From the NCBI GenBank assembly GCA_002862125.1, contig PHSP01000002.1, forward strand, positions 149,842 through 213,841: a DNA stretch of 64,000 nt, read 5' to 3'. A program made the translations under genes and the position numbers. How positions within the stretch are numbered: position 1 is the stretch's first letter; each line of letters starts with the position of its first letter. This stretch comes from Methylobacter sp. KS41. Its GTDB lineage: Bacteria > Pseudomonadota > Gammaproteobacteria > Methylococcales > Methylomonadaceae. Below the pieces are notes generated by a model. The model had not been told where the DNA came from. It saw only the letters and a program-made list of their open reading frames with translations, and did not search any database. This document shows positions 1 to 9,466 of this stretch, piece by piece.

Positions 1-1
1 G

Positions 2-130
2 CAGGCGGGACTTGATCCGGTGAGCGGAACTGACCGGCGGCTTCCCCATGCAGCACTCATTATGACAAGTTTGTTGGATCAAGTAAGGTCTCAGCCACTA
101 ACAGATAGACCGTTTCATTCAGCTGATTGA
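2..130 (+). CDS. 3' end of an unidentified gene (partial)
   Basis: An open frame enters from the left edge and stops with TGA at 128-130, giving about 42 residues, including a stretch reading HAALIMTSLLDQVR. It has a natural protein composition and lies directly upstream of the YeeE/YedE pair on the same strand, so it may be the tail of a co-transcribed gene. I do not recognise the family, and too little is visible to assign a function. It could also be chance, because the frame is short. Confidence 0.3.
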   Translation, partial: QAGLDPVSGTDRRLPHAALIMTSLLDQVRSQPLTDRPFHSAD

Positions 131-256
131 TTTGTTATTGACATCGCTTGAGTGTAAGTTACAATTCGGCAGTTCAATTTACAGTCAGACGCTGGTCTCT
201 CTTGCTGTTTTGATCTCAACCCAGAACAAAACATAAACTTCTAATTGATAACCTTG

Positions 257-724
257 ATGGAAACCTACTTTCCCAATGGCCTTGGCCATTACCTTGCTGG
301 TGGATTGATCATCGGCGCAGCGGTTGGGCTGCTGTTCATCACAACAGGCCTAGTCGGCGGAATGAGCACAGTGTTCAGTTCTACCTGGTCATTCGTCTCG
401 AAACAAGCGTTCTTTCAGCAGAAACGCTTTACTGACAGCCGGGCATGGCGGCTGGCCTACGCCGCCGGACTCATTCTGGGCGGTCTTATCTGGCTGATTT
501 GGTCTGGAGCCGGCGCCTGGCAGACCGGAGTGTCTTGGGGGCAACTCGCATTGGGCGGATTCCTGGTTGGTTTCGGCGCGCGGATGAGCAATGGCTGCAC
601 ATCGGGTCACGGCATTTGCGGGCTTGCGTTTCTGCAGCTGCCATCGTTACTGGCTGTGTTGACATTCCTGGCGACTTCGATAGTAACTGCGCAACTGATC
701 GCGTGGACCGGGGGCTCCTTATGA
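257..724 (+). CDS. YeeE/YedE family sulfur transporter, N-terminal half
   Basis: Small hydrophobic membrane protein (155 residues) with about four membrane segments. It carries the family signature GARMSNGCTSGHGICGLA near residues 113-130, where the cysteine is the type used by YeeE/TsuA proteins to pass thiosulfate-sulfur across the membrane. ATG at 257 is chosen because the frame upstream only offers TTG and the protein naturally begins METYFPNG. In many bacteria YeeE/YedE is a single long protein; here it is split into two consecutive genes, this one and the next, whose start overlaps this stop (ATGA). Substrate (thiosulfate or a related sulfur compound) is inferred from the family. Confidence 0.85.
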   Translation: METYFPNGLGHYLAGGLIIGAAVGLLFITTGLVGGMSTVFSSTWSFVSKQAFFQQKRFTDSRAWRLAYAAGLILGGLIWLIWSGAGAWQTGVSWGQLALGGFLVGFGARMSNGCTSGHGICGLAFLQLPSLLAVLTFLATSIVTAQLIAWTGGSL

Positions 725-1131
725 AATCCGCTAACCTGATTTGGGCGCTTGTCGCCGGGATGGTGTTTGGCTTCGGGTTGTCGTTGTCCGCCATGACCCA
801 TCCTGAAGTCGTTCTGAGTTTTCTGCAATTCAACGACTTTGGCCTGCTGTTGGTGCTGGGAGGAGCGGTCGCGGTCACAACTCTTTTTTACCAGGTCGCT
901 CCGCGCCTGCTGGCCAAGCCCTTGTTCAGCCCGGTCTGGGGTAAACAACCTTCTGAAATGAGCAGGCGAACGATTGGCGGCGCTGCCATCTTCGGGATTG
1001 GTTGGGGAATAAGCGGAGTTTGTCCAGGCCCTGCGATCGCTGGCTTAGGCTCCGGCAACTGGCCGTTGCTGGCGTCCGTGGCAGCGATCTTCGCTGGGGC
1101 GTGGGTTCAAGGCCGTTTTTTTGGCCGTTGA
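721..1131 (+). CDS. YeeE/YedE family sulfur transporter, C-terminal half (DUF6691)
   Basis: 136-residue membrane protein with about four membrane segments and the second YeeE/YedE signature, GISGVCPGPAIAGLG, near residues 102-116, containing the second conserved cysteine. Its ATG overlaps the stop of the upstream half by four bases, so the two halves are translationally coupled and probably assemble as one pore in the inner membrane. Proteins of this pair are frequent near sulfide, persulfide or thiosulfate metabolism genes; nothing of that kind is visible downstream, and the upstream neighbour is cut by the window edge. A longer open frame over the same DNA starting at 445 is a frame artefact. 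Confidence 0.85.
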   Translation: MKSANLIWALVAGMVFGFGLSLSAMTHPEVVLSFLQFNDFGLLLVLGGAVAVTTLFYQVAPRLLAKPLFSPVWGKQPSEMSRRTIGGAAIFGIGWGISGVCPGPAIAGLGSGNWPLLASVAAIFAGAWVQGRFFGR

Positions 1132-1309
1132 ATTGTAGCTGCCGCGTAGCGCGCTGAGGGGTTTGTCTGCTGGTTCGCCAGGCAAAATGAGCTTGGCATC
1201 CCGCGCCGGTATTGACAAACCGGTGCAAGGCCTGGGACATATACGCTTTCGGCAACTCATTCTGACCCTGCATTTTGAAAGACGTAAAATTCACCTATAT
1301 TAAGGGCGG

Positions 1310-2305
1310 TTACGAAAGCTGCTGCTTTAAAAATTCCGGGATACGTTGTTCTAGCCAATAGATTGGCCTTAAAGGAATTTCGCCGGCAATAAATCCAACA
1401 TGTCCTCCTCCTTGCGTAATTTCCAGATGAATGCTCGATGACAGTTCGTCTAATCCAGGAAGAACTTCTTGTGTCATAAAAGGATCATCGATTGCCTGGA
1501 TCAATAAAGTCGGAATCGCTATGGATTTAAGAAATTGCCGTGAACTTGAGCGCTGATAATAGTCTTGAACATTTTTAAATCCATGCAATTTTGCTACCAC
1601 ACGGTCATCATATTGCCAAAATGATTTAATGCCGGATAAGTCTCCTAATTGTTTAATTTTTTCAGCTTCCTGGAATTTACCCAGAGTTTCCAAATACCGT
1701 TGTTTAGCCAGAACATGGCGTTTTAATTCGAGTAATAAATTTTCACGGTAAATTTTAGAAAAGCCGTTATCCAGCTTTGTTGCACAGGCACTTAATACTA
1801 ATGGAACAGAAACAGCTATAGCGGCAAATAGCGATAACTTATTGCCTTGTTCTCCCAGCCACTTTAATAGCACATTACCGCCCAATGAAAAGCCGGCGGC
1901 AGCGAAAGGCGTATCAGGTTCCCGTTGCCGTAGCGTTTGATAAAGAAAATGAATGTCTTCAGTTTCACCGGAATGATAACACCGCGCTGAATAGTTATAT
2001 TCACCGCTGCAGCCACGAAAATTTAACGCGACACTGCGAAAACCCTCCGCAGATAAAGCTATTTGCAAGCCTTTGATATAGCCAGACCTGGAACTGCCTG
2101 TTAGTCCGTGTAATAAAATAACGAGCGCTTGATTACGGCTTCCGCACCAATCGATATCAATAAAATCATTATCGGGCGTTATTAAGCGTTCGCGTCGTAT
2201 ACCCCTCGACTGTGATGGCATTTTTCGCATCAAAGCAGGGTATAAGGTTTGTAAATGAGCGTTGTTTAACCACCAGGCTGGTTTAAATGTCGTTTCGATT
2301 AACAT
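1310..2305 (-). CDS. YheT-type alpha/beta-fold hydrolase
   Basis: 331-residue cytoplasmic alpha/beta hydrolase of the YheT/AB-hydrolase-4 group. It opens with the family-typical FKPAWWLNNAHLQTLYP, has the oxyanion loop HGLTGSSRSGYI (about residues 66-77), the nucleophile elbow GFSLGGNVLLKWLGE (Ser about 143), an acid in QAIDDPFM and the catalytic His in GGGHVGFIAGE near the end. Length matches the family. The natural substrate is not known for this family; an esterase activity is usually assumed. It lies alone on the minus strand, 175 bases downstream of trmL, and could share its transcript. Confidence 0.85.
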   Translation of the reverse strand: MLIETTFKPAWWLNNAHLQTLYPALMRKMPSQSRGIRRERLITPDNDFIDIDWCGSRNQALVILLHGLTGSSRSGYIKGLQIALSAEGFRSVALNFRGCSGEYNYSARCYHSGETEDIHFLYQTLRQREPDTPFAAAGFSLGGNVLLKWLGEQGNKLSLFAAIAVSVPLVLSACATKLDNGFSKIYRENLLLELKRHVLAKQRYLETLGKFQEAEKIKQLGDLSGIKSFWQYDDRVVAKLHGFKNVQDYYQRSSSRQFLKSIAIPTLLIQAIDDPFMTQEVLPGLDELSSSIHLEITQGGGHVGFIAGEIPLRPIYWLEQRIPEFLKQQLS

Positions 2306-2480
2306 AAAACTTAAGGTTATGCCGGATTAAGGTTGTTATCTTGTTGCCGCAAGAAAATACGCCGGAAAAAATTTGCGGGCTTGTGAAGTTTTTTACAATG
2401 CGGGAGAGCTTTTGGTTATGACTTAAACTCAGCCGGCAAGATTAAATTTATTCTCTGCTTGAAAAGTTAGCTCTTGCAAG

Positions 2481-2951
2481 CTACTTTATCAGCGCGCCTG
2501 CGAAAGACAATTGCCGCCAGGCTTCATATAAGACAATGGCGACAGTATTTGATAAGTTAAGACTTCGGCTTTCTGCCTGCATAGGCAGATACAGGCATTT
2601 TCCGGCGCCTATACATTCTAAAATATTTTCAGGAAGGCCTCGTGTTTCCGGGCCGAATAAAAAAGCGTCCTGTGCCTGAAAGGCCACGTCGCTGACTTTT
2701 TGCCTGGCCTTGGTGGTCAAGGCAAAAATCCGTTCAGGTTTTACCGTTTCAATAAAAGCGCTTAACGAAGAGTGCTCCTTGACAGCAACCCATTCATGAT
2801 AATCCAAGCCCGCCCTGCGTAATTTCTTATCGTCTAATTCGAACCCCAAGGGTTTTATTAAATGCAGTTGCGTCCCTGCGTTTGCGCATAAACGGATGAT
2901 ATTGCCGGTATTTGCCGGAATTTCAGGCTCATACAAAACAATATGAAACAT
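2481..2951 (-). CDS. trmL: tRNA (cytidine/uridine-34-2'-O)-methyltransferase TrmL
   Basis: 156-residue SPOUT methyltransferase that 2'-O-methylates the wobble base of leucine tRNAs using S-adenosylmethionine. Seen: N-terminal [19 protein letters not shown] with the invariant PEIPxNTGNI motif, the central [10 protein letters not shown] loop, and the C-terminal trefoil-knot segment [19 protein letters not shown]. The ATG at 2951 is chosen because it starts the conserved [10 protein letters not shown]; the frame stays open further upstream but that part overlaps the end of glgP. It begins 8 bases after the glgP stop, so the two are probably co-transcribed. Confidence 0.93.
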   Translation of the reverse strand: MFHIVLYEPEIPANTGNIIRLCANAGTQLHLIKPLGFELDDKKLRRAGLDYHEWVAVKEHSSLSAFIETVKPERIFALTTKARQKVSDVAFQAQDAFLFGPETRGLPENILECIGAGKCLYLPMQAESRSLNLSNTVAIVLYEAWRQLSFAGALIK

Positions 2952-2959
2952 TACGGCTG

Positions 2960-5461
2960 CTATTTGGGAACAGTGACAGGCGTGAGCTTCCATAAGTCAT
3001 TATTATATTCAGCGATGGTTCTGTCGGTAGAAAACTTACCGCTGTTGGCGCAATTTATAATACTCATTTTTGTCCAGCGCTCTTTATCCTGATACGCCGC
3101 TTCTACACGTTTTTGAGCATCAACAAAGCTGCGGAAATCTGCAATCGTCATCCAGGGATCGTGCGGACTTTTCATTGAGCCGATAATAGCGTCAAAAATG
3201 TCTGGTTCGAATTGGTTAAAATGCCCCCACTCCAACAGGTTCATCACTCTTTTAAGATCCTCATCCTGATCTATTATTGCAACGGGATCATAGTGATGGC
3301 GCAATTTTTCAACCTGATCCTCAGTCAAGCCGAACAGGAAAAAATTGTCATCGCCGACTTCTTCACGAATTTCGATATTCGCCCCATCCAGCGTGCCTAT
3401 CGTTAAAGCGCCATTCATCATGAATTTCATATTACCGGTGCCGGAAGCTTCTTTGCCAGCCGTTGAAATTTGCTCGGAAAGATCAGCGCCGGGGCAAATT
3501 ATTTCCATCGCGGACACACGGTAATTTGGCAAGAAGATAAGCTTCAACCGGTTCCCTACGTCGGGATCATTATTAATAACATTGCCTACATTATTGATCA
3601 GTTTGATAATTTTTTTCGCCATGAAATAACCTGGAGCTGCTTTGCCGCCAATCAATACACAGCGGTCCGTCCAGTTTTCCGTATCGCCACGCTTGATGCG
3701 GTCATAAAGATGGATTACGTGCAGGACATTTAATAATTGGCGTTTGTACTCATGTATTCTCTTGACTTGCACGTCAAACAAGGCATTAACGTTCAAGTCA
3801 ACATCCATTTCCTTCTTTTTAAAATCAATCAGTCTCTGTTTTGCGCATAGGCGAACTTCATGCCAGCGCTTACAGAACGCCTTATCGTCAACATAAAGTT
3901 CCAGTTTTTTTAATAACGATAGATCAGTCAGCCAGCCATCGCCAATTGTTTCCGTTATTAACTTGGCCAATTCCGGGTTGCAGCCAGCCAGCCAACGGCG
4001 TGGGGTGACGCCATTGGTTTTATTATTGAATTTTTGGGGCCATAATTCATAGAAATCATGAAATAAGCCTTGCTGCAGCAACTTTGAATGTAATTCTGCA
4101 ACCCCATTGACTGAATAGCTGCCGACTATCGCCAAATAAGCCATTCTAACGTATTGTTCATCGCCTTCTTCAATTAGCGACATCCGCGCCAGACGGGCTT
4201 TATCACCCGGCCAGTGTGCCGAGACTTCCGCCAGAAAGCGGGCGTTAATCTCAAAAATGATCTCCATCAGCCTCGGCAGTAACAGCTTAAAGAGACTGAC
4301 TGACCATCTCTCCAGGGCTTCGGGTAAGAGCGTGTGATTGGTATAGGCCATGGTGTTACGAGTAATTGCCCAGGCCTCATCCCATGACAGCCCATAAATA
4401 TCCATTAACAAACGCATGAGTTCCGCAACCGCAATACTGGGATGCGTGTCATTCAACTGAAAACAATTTTTCGCGGCAAATTCAGAAAAATCCTTGCCAT
4501 GCCGGCCTATCCAAAGTTCAAGCACATCCTGCAAACTGGCGGAAGCCAGCAGATATTGCTGGCGCAGACGCAACGCCTTACCGTTTTCATTGGCGTCATT
4601 CGGATACAGTACCATGGTAATGTTTTCGGCGGTATTTTTCGCGGCGACCGCTTCGGCGTAATCGCCGGCATTAAACTCCTGCAGGTCAAATTCTTCGGTT
4701 GCCGTGGCTTTCCATAAGCGCAACGAATTCACTGTGTCATTCTTGTAGCCGGGAATAGGGGTATCGTAAGGCACAGCGAGTATATCGTGTGTATTTACCC
4801 AACAGACCCGTTTATGGCCATTTTCATCGATGTGGCTCTCGGTGTGTCCTCCAAATTTAATGCGTTGCGTATACTCAAGGCGTTCAATTTCCCAGACATT
4901 GCCGTTACGCAACCAATGATCAGGTTCTTCCACCTGTTCACCATTAATAATTGTTTGAGAGAACATGCCATATTCATAACGCAATCCATAGCCGGTCACG
5001 GGTAACTTCAAAGTTGCGCAACTGTCGATGAAACAAGCCGCCAAACGGCCTAAGCCGCCATTGCCAAGGCCGGCATCAGGCTCCACGTCAATTAATTCTT
5101 CTAAATCGAGCCCCAACTCATACATTGCTTGAGCAACGGGATCATTTACGCCCAGATTCAGAATGGCATTACTGAGTGTCCGCCCTATTAAAAATTCCAT
5201 GGACAAATAACAGGCTCTTCTGCAATCCTGTTTTTTGTAAGCGTTATAAGTAGCTTTCCAGCGCTCTGTGAGCCGGTCGCTAAGCACCATCGCCAAAGCC
5301 TCATAAACATAATGAACGGATCTACAGTTTTCATCTCTACCGAGTCTGTGACCATAATAACGTTTAAAATCGCTAATTATTTCCTTCTTATCCATGCCTA
5401 AATCCGGAAGTGATGTAATTGTTAAAATCGGTTGACTCTTTTTGAAACGTCTATGTGCCAT
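2960..5461 (-). CDS. glgP: glycogen/alpha-glucan phosphorylase
   Basis: 833-residue family GT35 phosphorylase that releases glucose-1-phosphate from storage glycogen. Full family length. Seen: the active-site segment [19 protein letters not shown] early in the protein, [31 protein letters not shown], and the pyridoxal-phosphate site [19 protein letters not shown] with its Schiff-base lysine, followed by TLDGANIEI. Methanotrophs of this type store glycogen, which fits. The gene heads a two-gene unit with trmL. The roughly 30 residues before the first conserved block ([12 protein letters not shown]) look like a normal N-terminal extension. Confidence 0.95.
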   Translation of the reverse strand: MAHRRFKKSQPILTITSLPDLGMDKKEIISDFKRYYGHRLGRDENCRSVHYVYEALAMVLSDRLTERWKATYNAYKKQDCRRACYLSMEFLIGRTLSNAILNLGVNDPVAQAMYELGLDLEELIDVEPDAGLGNGGLGRLAACFIDSCATLKLPVTGYGLRYEYGMFSQTIINGEQVEEPDHWLRNGNVWEIERLEYTQRIKFGGHTESHIDENGHKRVCWVNTHDILAVPYDTPIPGYKNDTVNSLRLWKATATEEFDLQEFNAGDYAEAVAAKNTAENITMVLYPNDANENGKALRLRQQYLLASASLQDVLELWIGRHGKDFSEFAAKNCFQLNDTHPSIAVAELMRLLMDIYGLSWDEAWAITRNTMAYTNHTLLPEALERWSVSLFKLLLPRLMEIIFEINARFLAEVSAHWPGDKARLARMSLIEEGDEQYVRMAYLAIVGSYSVNGVAELHSKLLQQGLFHDFYELWPQKFNNKTNGVTPRRWLAGCNPELAKLITETIGDGWLTDLSLLKKLELYVDDKAFCKRWHEVRLCAKQRLIDFKKKEMDVDLNVNALFDVQVKRIHEYKRQLLNVLHVIHLYDRIKRGDTENWTDRCVLIGGKAAPGYFMAKKIIKLINNVGNVINNDPDVGNRLKLIFLPNYRVSAMEIICPGADLSEQISTAGKEASGTGNMKFMMNGALTIGTLDGANIEIREEVGDDNFFLFGLTEDQVEKLRHHYDPVAIIDQDEDLKRVMNLLEWGHFNQFEPDIFDAIIGSMKSPHDPWMTIADFRSFVDAQKRVEAAYQDKERWTKMSIINCANSGKFSTDRTIAEYNNDLWKLTPVTVPK

Positions 5462-5879
5462 AGTAGTTTTACCATTGGATGAGCAAATATTTTCGATGCA
5501 GCATTCTACTCTTTTCTGTTACATTAAACACTTGCTTTTAACTTATTCATAGTTTTCACCAGGGGTCCTTATAAGTTGGCTTAACTCAGCGAGACAGTAC
5601 TGACACAATCCTGTAATAGCGCTTAAAGCCAGCCTGCGAATAATCAAACTGAAAAATGATCCCTGCTAAATATAATCCGGGATTTGATATAAACACCTGC
5701 AATCGCTTCCCAAAACAAGTTTAAAATAATGCTTGCCTCCAAGCTAAATGCTGATGATGCGAGATCTTTAAGCAAAGGAAAAAGATATGGGTAGTTGATG
5801 CCAATGCCTGGGATTTTATGGATCCTGATATGCCCAAGCGTTAACAGAATCCACTTAATTAATTTTTTGGAAAACGTCC
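5462..5879. other. 418-base intergenic region between divergent genes
   Basis: Lies between the divergently transcribed glgP and a carboxylesterase gene, so it must carry both promoters. No RNA gene or repeat was recognised. On the plus strand, about 5769-5843 encodes a stop-bounded run reading IWVVDANAWDFMDPDMPKR that looks protein-like but has no start codon and is preceded by stops; it may be the last piece of a lost gene, or chance. Confidence 0.4.
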
Positions 5880-6548
5880 ATGAATTATGAACTTAGCACA
5901 ATTGACATTCATCCTGAATCAGTCCACAAGTATTCTGTAATATGGCTGCATGGATTGGGCGCGGATGGGAGCGATTTTAAGGGAATTGTCCCTGAACTGC
6001 ATTTAACTGCTGAGCCGAATATCCATTTTATTTTCCCCAATGCGCCCATTCAGTCTGTAACCATTAATGGCGGAATGCAGATGCGCGCCTGGTACGATAT
6101 TCTGGAAATGTCACTGGAGCGCAAAGTTGATATTGGAGGGATTTACCAATCAGCAAAATTGGTTGAACTGCTCATTCACAAAGAAATGGATAAAGGCATT
6201 CTGTCTGAACATATCCTGCTCGCCGGATTTTCACAAGGAGGTGTGGTTGCGCTTCATACCGGGCTAGGTTTTCAGCATAAACTTGCCGGTATTGTTGCAT
6301 TGTCGACTTATTTTCCAACCTTTGAACAGTTAAAACCTGAGCTTTCAGCCGCGAACAATGCCAGTCCTATTTTTATGGGGCACGGCATCCTGGATTCAGT
6401 TGTCGCTATTGAATTAGGCAAAACCGCATTTAATGCACTTCGTGACTTGGGATATAATGTTGAATGGCATGATTATCTGATGGAGCATTCAGTTTGTATT
6501 GAAGAAATAGGGCATATTTCAGCTTTTATCAATCGAATTTTCAATTAG
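5880..6548 (+). CDS. carboxylesterase / acyl-protein-thioesterase-like hydrolase
   Basis: 222-residue alpha/beta hydrolase of the phospholipase/carboxylesterase family (EstB, APT-like). Seen: oxyanion region VIWLHGLGADGSDF (about residues 20-33), nucleophile elbow AGFSQGGVVAL (Ser about 118), acid in GHGILDSVV, and the His in EHSVCIEEIGHISAF. In relatives the last motif usually reads MGHSVCxEE; here Gly is replaced by Glu next to the catalytic His, a minor change. It probably cleaves short-chain esters or thioesters in the cytoplasm. It is a single gene that converges on the next one across a shared terminator. Confidence 0.88.
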   Translation: MNYELSTIDIHPESVHKYSVIWLHGLGADGSDFKGIVPELHLTAEPNIHFIFPNAPIQSVTINGGMQMRAWYDILEMSLERKVDIGGIYQSAKLVELLIHKEMDKGILSEHILLAGFSQGGVVALHTGLGFQHKLAGIVALSTYFPTFEQLKPELSAANNASPIFMGHGILDSVVAIELGKTAFNALRDLGYNVEWHDYLMEHSVCIEEIGHISAFINRIFN

Positions 6549-6630
6549 CGTTAATTCAAAGAATGCGCTAAAGCCATGGCGTTGGCAGTTTAAAACGCAT
6601 TAGATACTTGGATTATTTTTAAACAGGCAT

Positions 6631-6667
6631 AAAAAAAGGGCATGCCGGAAGCGGCGAGCCCTTTTTC
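6631..6667. terminator. bidirectional rho-independent terminator
   Basis: An A-run and GGGC arm are followed by a short loop, then GCCC and a T-run, giving a strong stem with U-tracts on both strands. It lies between the converging esterase gene (plus) and membrane-protein gene (minus), and can serve both. Confidence 0.8.
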
Positions 6668-6679
6668 TATTTATGAAGA

Positions 6680-7006
6680 TTAAGCTTTTACCGCATCGGC
6701 TATTTCATTAAACGCGTCAACTTTTAACTTGCCGGTTTTGACTAGATCAATGCCGGTATCAACAATCATTTTGCAAAGTCCGGGCGTTTTATAAACAATC
6801 AGGCATAAATAACCAATTACCGGGATGGCGATTAAAGCCCCGATAAAACCATGGAGACCCACGGCGCCCAGCAGTTTTATCAGCAATGCAATGGCATCCA
6901 AAGGCAGTAAAACCATAGCCCCAAAATAGGCAATAACCATAAATGTAAACAGTACAAAAACCACAAACTGAAGTAGCCTTACCAATGTAACATTAACTTT
7001 TTTCAT
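6680..7006 (-). CDS. small membrane protein of unknown function
   Basis: 108 residues. Two to three hydrophobic segments (about 10-30, 38-55, 57-75) are followed by an amphipathic C-terminal tail (TPGLCKMIVDTGIDLVKTGKLKVDAFNEIADAVKA). A GGGAG ribosome-binding site precedes the ATG at 7006. I do not recognise the family. It ends at a shared terminator and sits 84 bases after the rhomboid protease stop on the same strand, so the two may be one transcript; a functional link is not demonstrable. Confidence 0.7.
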   Translation of the reverse strand: MKKVNVTLVRLLQFVVFVLFTFMVIAYFGAMVLLPLDAIALLIKLLGAVGLHGFIGALIAIPVIGYLCLIVYKTPGLCKMIVDTGIDLVKTGKLKVDAFNEIADAVKA

Positions 7007-7090
7007 ATATTTAAATCCGCTCCCGGCGACTAGACAGGGAGATATTAAAATCCCCGCTTTTTTGAAGTGGTTAATTATACCTTAAAGCCG

Positions 7091-7759
7091 TCAAAATTCG
7101 TCATTTTTCTTGTCTTTAAGAAAAAAACGGTACAAAACAGACCCGGCAATAAAGCCGCCTAAATGGGCCCACCAGGCGACATCAATCGTAGCGCCTTCAA
7201 AAATGACCGACGTGGTTGCATTATGCAGTTGTAGCAAGACCCATAAGCCCAAAAAAGCTATGGCGGGTACATGAAATATCATCGGTGGAAAAAACACAAT
7301 GACGCGTTCAAAAGGGTATAGAAAAAAATAAGCCGCCAACACGCCCGCAATCGCACCGGAAGCGCCAATGACCGGAATATCAAGCATTGGATCAAAATAC
7401 CATTGCAGAAGCGTTGCAAAACCACCGCACATTAAATAAAAAACCAAAAAAGGAATCCGTCCCATCCGGTCTTCAACATTATCTGCAAAAATCCATAAAA
7501 ACCACATATTAACAGCCAGATGCGTCCAACTTGCATGTAAGAATAAATTGGTCAAAAACGATAGATAGTCATCAAAAGGCAAGCCGGCATCTATGCCTGA
7601 ATAGCGGATAGGCACCATGCCATAACGGTGTAACAGACTGATAGCTGTTTGATCCGGCAAAAATTGCATGATGAGAAAAATGCTGGTGCAGACTGCCATT
7701 ATTCCCCAGGTTACATAAGGTTTTGAATAGCATGGCGCGGTATCTCTTATCGGTATCAT
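7091..7759 (-). CDS. rhomboid-family intramembrane serine protease
   Basis: 222-residue polytopic membrane protein with about six membrane helices. The catalytic Ser lies in GASGAIAG (about residue 135) and the catalytic His in WWAHLGGFIAGS near residue 200. The oxyanion-hole region HASWTHLAVNMWFLW carries the conserved His and Asn, and DNVEDRMG is the usual sequence after helix 2. Rhomboids cut membrane proteins within the bilayer; the bacterial substrate cannot be read from sequence. Short soluble ends show it has no extra N-terminal domain of the GlpG type. Confidence 0.92.
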   Translation of the reverse strand: MIPIRDTAPCYSKPYVTWGIMAVCTSIFLIMQFLPDQTAISLLHRYGMVPIRYSGIDAGLPFDDYLSFLTNLFLHASWTHLAVNMWFLWIFADNVEDRMGRIPFLVFYLMCGGFATLLQWYFDPMLDIPVIGASGAIAGVLAAYFFLYPFERVIVFFPPMIFHVPAIAFLGLWVLLQLHNATTSVIFEGATIDVAWWAHLGGFIAGSVLYRFFLKDKKNDEF

Positions 7760-8056
7760 TGTTTCTACTCTTTTGCCTATTGAAAAAAGTTAGGGAGCGG
7801 TGATGGAAATGAATGGACATTTTTTTGCAGGATTATTATCCCAATTCTGCGTTTATCGGCTTTTGCTCTTGCAAGCGCTGAACGTCAATGTAAACCGCAG
7901 ATTATAAAAATAACCTTTCCAGGCAAAGCTTAACAGCTATAACCCGATTAGCAATGCTGATCGATTTAAATCATTTCCTTCATGACAAAAAGATTATAAT
8001 GCCCAGGACCAATTGCAATTCATCACCTGCGTAACCGCGGCAACTCCTCAAGATTC

Positions 8057-9391
8057 ATGCAGCCAAATCCAACAGACACTCCGATTTCATTTTCAAGTTT
8101 AATGCTTGCCAACCCCCTGCTTACCGCAGTCAGGAAACTGGGCTTTGAGCAACCTACGCCTGTGCAGCAGCAGGCAATTCCGCCAGCTTTGGAGCACAAG
8201 GATTTACTGGTTAGCGCCGAAACGGGCAGCGGCAAAACGGCTGCATTCCTATTGCCGGCGCTCCATCATCTGCTTACTTTACCCGCCAGAAAATCCGGTG
8301 CAGGCGCACTCATACTTGCGCCCACCCGTGAACTGGCGCAACAGATATTTATGCAATGCCGGCAGTTGGCTGAATTCACTGACCTTAAAGTAGGTATTAT
8401 TACCGGCGGCGAGGACTTTAGGCTGCAGCAAAATATGCTCCGGAAAAATACCGATATTATTATTGCCACCCCAGGCCGGCTTCTGGAACTGATGGAGCAG
8501 GAAACGCCAAACTTCACTCATCTTGAGGTTCTGATATTGGACGAGGCTGATCGTATGCTTGATATGGGCTTTAGTGAAGAAGTTTTGGCCATTGCAAATA
8601 GTTGTAATCTCAAAAGACAAACCTTGCTGTTTTCCGCCACGCTAAGCCATTTTGGCGTTATCAAAATGGCTGACAAAGTTCTGAAAAATCATGAAATTAT
8701 CGCACTAAATACGCTGCACGACGGGCATCGCAATATCGAGCAGCAAATTATTGTGGCCGACGATAATGATCATAAACAAAAATTATTGGCTTGGCTGCTG
8801 CTCAATGAAACATACGACAAAGCGCTGGTATTCACCAACAGCAGAACTCAAGCTGACGCTCTTCGCGGCCCACTGCGCGGACAAAAGCTACGTGTTGGCG
8901 TATTACATGGCGAAATGGATCAAAAAGACCGCAAGCGGATGATGGACTTATATCGTGAGGGTGAGGTTAATATTATGATAGCTACAGACCTTGCAGCGCG
9001 AGGGCTGGACATCAAAGGCATCAATCTGGTTATCAATTTTGAGGTGCCTAGAAACGGCATCAACTATATACACCGTATAGGCCGTACCGGCCGGGTCGAT
9101 GAACTTGGACTGACAATCGCTTTGGTAAAAAGCAATGAATGGAATTTAATGTCAGGCATAGAGCGTTTTTTAAAGCAGAAATTTAAACGCAGGACTATTA
9201 AAGAGCTGGAAGGCAAATATAAGGGCCCTAAAAAACTTAAAGCATCCGGAAAAGCGGCGGGTGTTAAAAAGAAAACGGAACCCAAAAAAGTGACTGCGGA
9301 AAAAATTAAAATACGCCACAGAGATAAGAAAAACGTTGGTAAAAGGCGTTTGCCGGCTAATCAGCCGTCTGCAGATGAAATAGCCTCTTGA
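8057..9391 (+). CDS. DEAD-box ATP-dependent RNA helicase (SrmB/RhlE-like)
   Basis: 444-residue cytoplasmic RNA helicase. All core motifs are present in order: the Q motif FEQPTPVQQQAI, motif I AETGSGKT, PTRELAQQ, ATPGR, DEAD within LDEADRMLDMG, SAT, VFTNSR, ARGLDIKGINLV and HRIGRTGR. The last 60 residues form a lysine-rich tail (repeated KK, KKKTEPKKV, RHRDKKNVGKRR) typical of ribosome-assembly or cold-response helicases that use it to bind RNA. Assignment to SrmB rather than RhlE is not certain from the sequence, so no symbol is given. It is separated from cydA by 75 bases. Confidence 0.93.
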   Translation: MQPNPTDTPISFSSLMLANPLLTAVRKLGFEQPTPVQQQAIPPALEHKDLLVSAETGSGKTAAFLLPALHHLLTLPARKSGAGALILAPTRELAQQIFMQCRQLAEFTDLKVGIITGGEDFRLQQNMLRKNTDIIIATPGRLLELMEQETPNFTHLEVLILDEADRMLDMGFSEEVLAIANSCNLKRQTLLFSATLSHFGVIKMADKVLKNHEIIALNTLHDGHRNIEQQIIVADDNDHKQKLLAWLLLNETYDKALVFTNSRTQADALRGPLRGQKLRVGVLHGEMDQKDRKRMMDLYREGEVNIMIATDLAARGLDIKGINLVINFEVPRNGINYIHRIGRTGRVDELGLTIALVKSNEWNLMSGIERFLKQKFKRRTIKELEGKYKGPKKLKASGKAAGVKKKTEPKKVTAEKIKIRHRDKKNVGKRRLPANQPSADEIAS

Positions 9392-9466
9392 CAACAAAAA
9401 AATCATCCATATTGCAGGGACTACGGTTATACTCAGCGTGTAATATTAAATTGGAGATCCGTTCCG

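Noticed and set aside
486..878. 130-codon antisense frame
   Set aside because: It lies entirely across the two membrane-protein genes with no ribosome-binding site or recognisable domain.
445..1131. Long open frame over both YeeE/YedE genes
   Set aside because: Its first 276 bases are in the wrong frame of the upstream gene; only the part from ATG 721 encodes the DUF6691 half, which overlaps the previous stop by ATGA.
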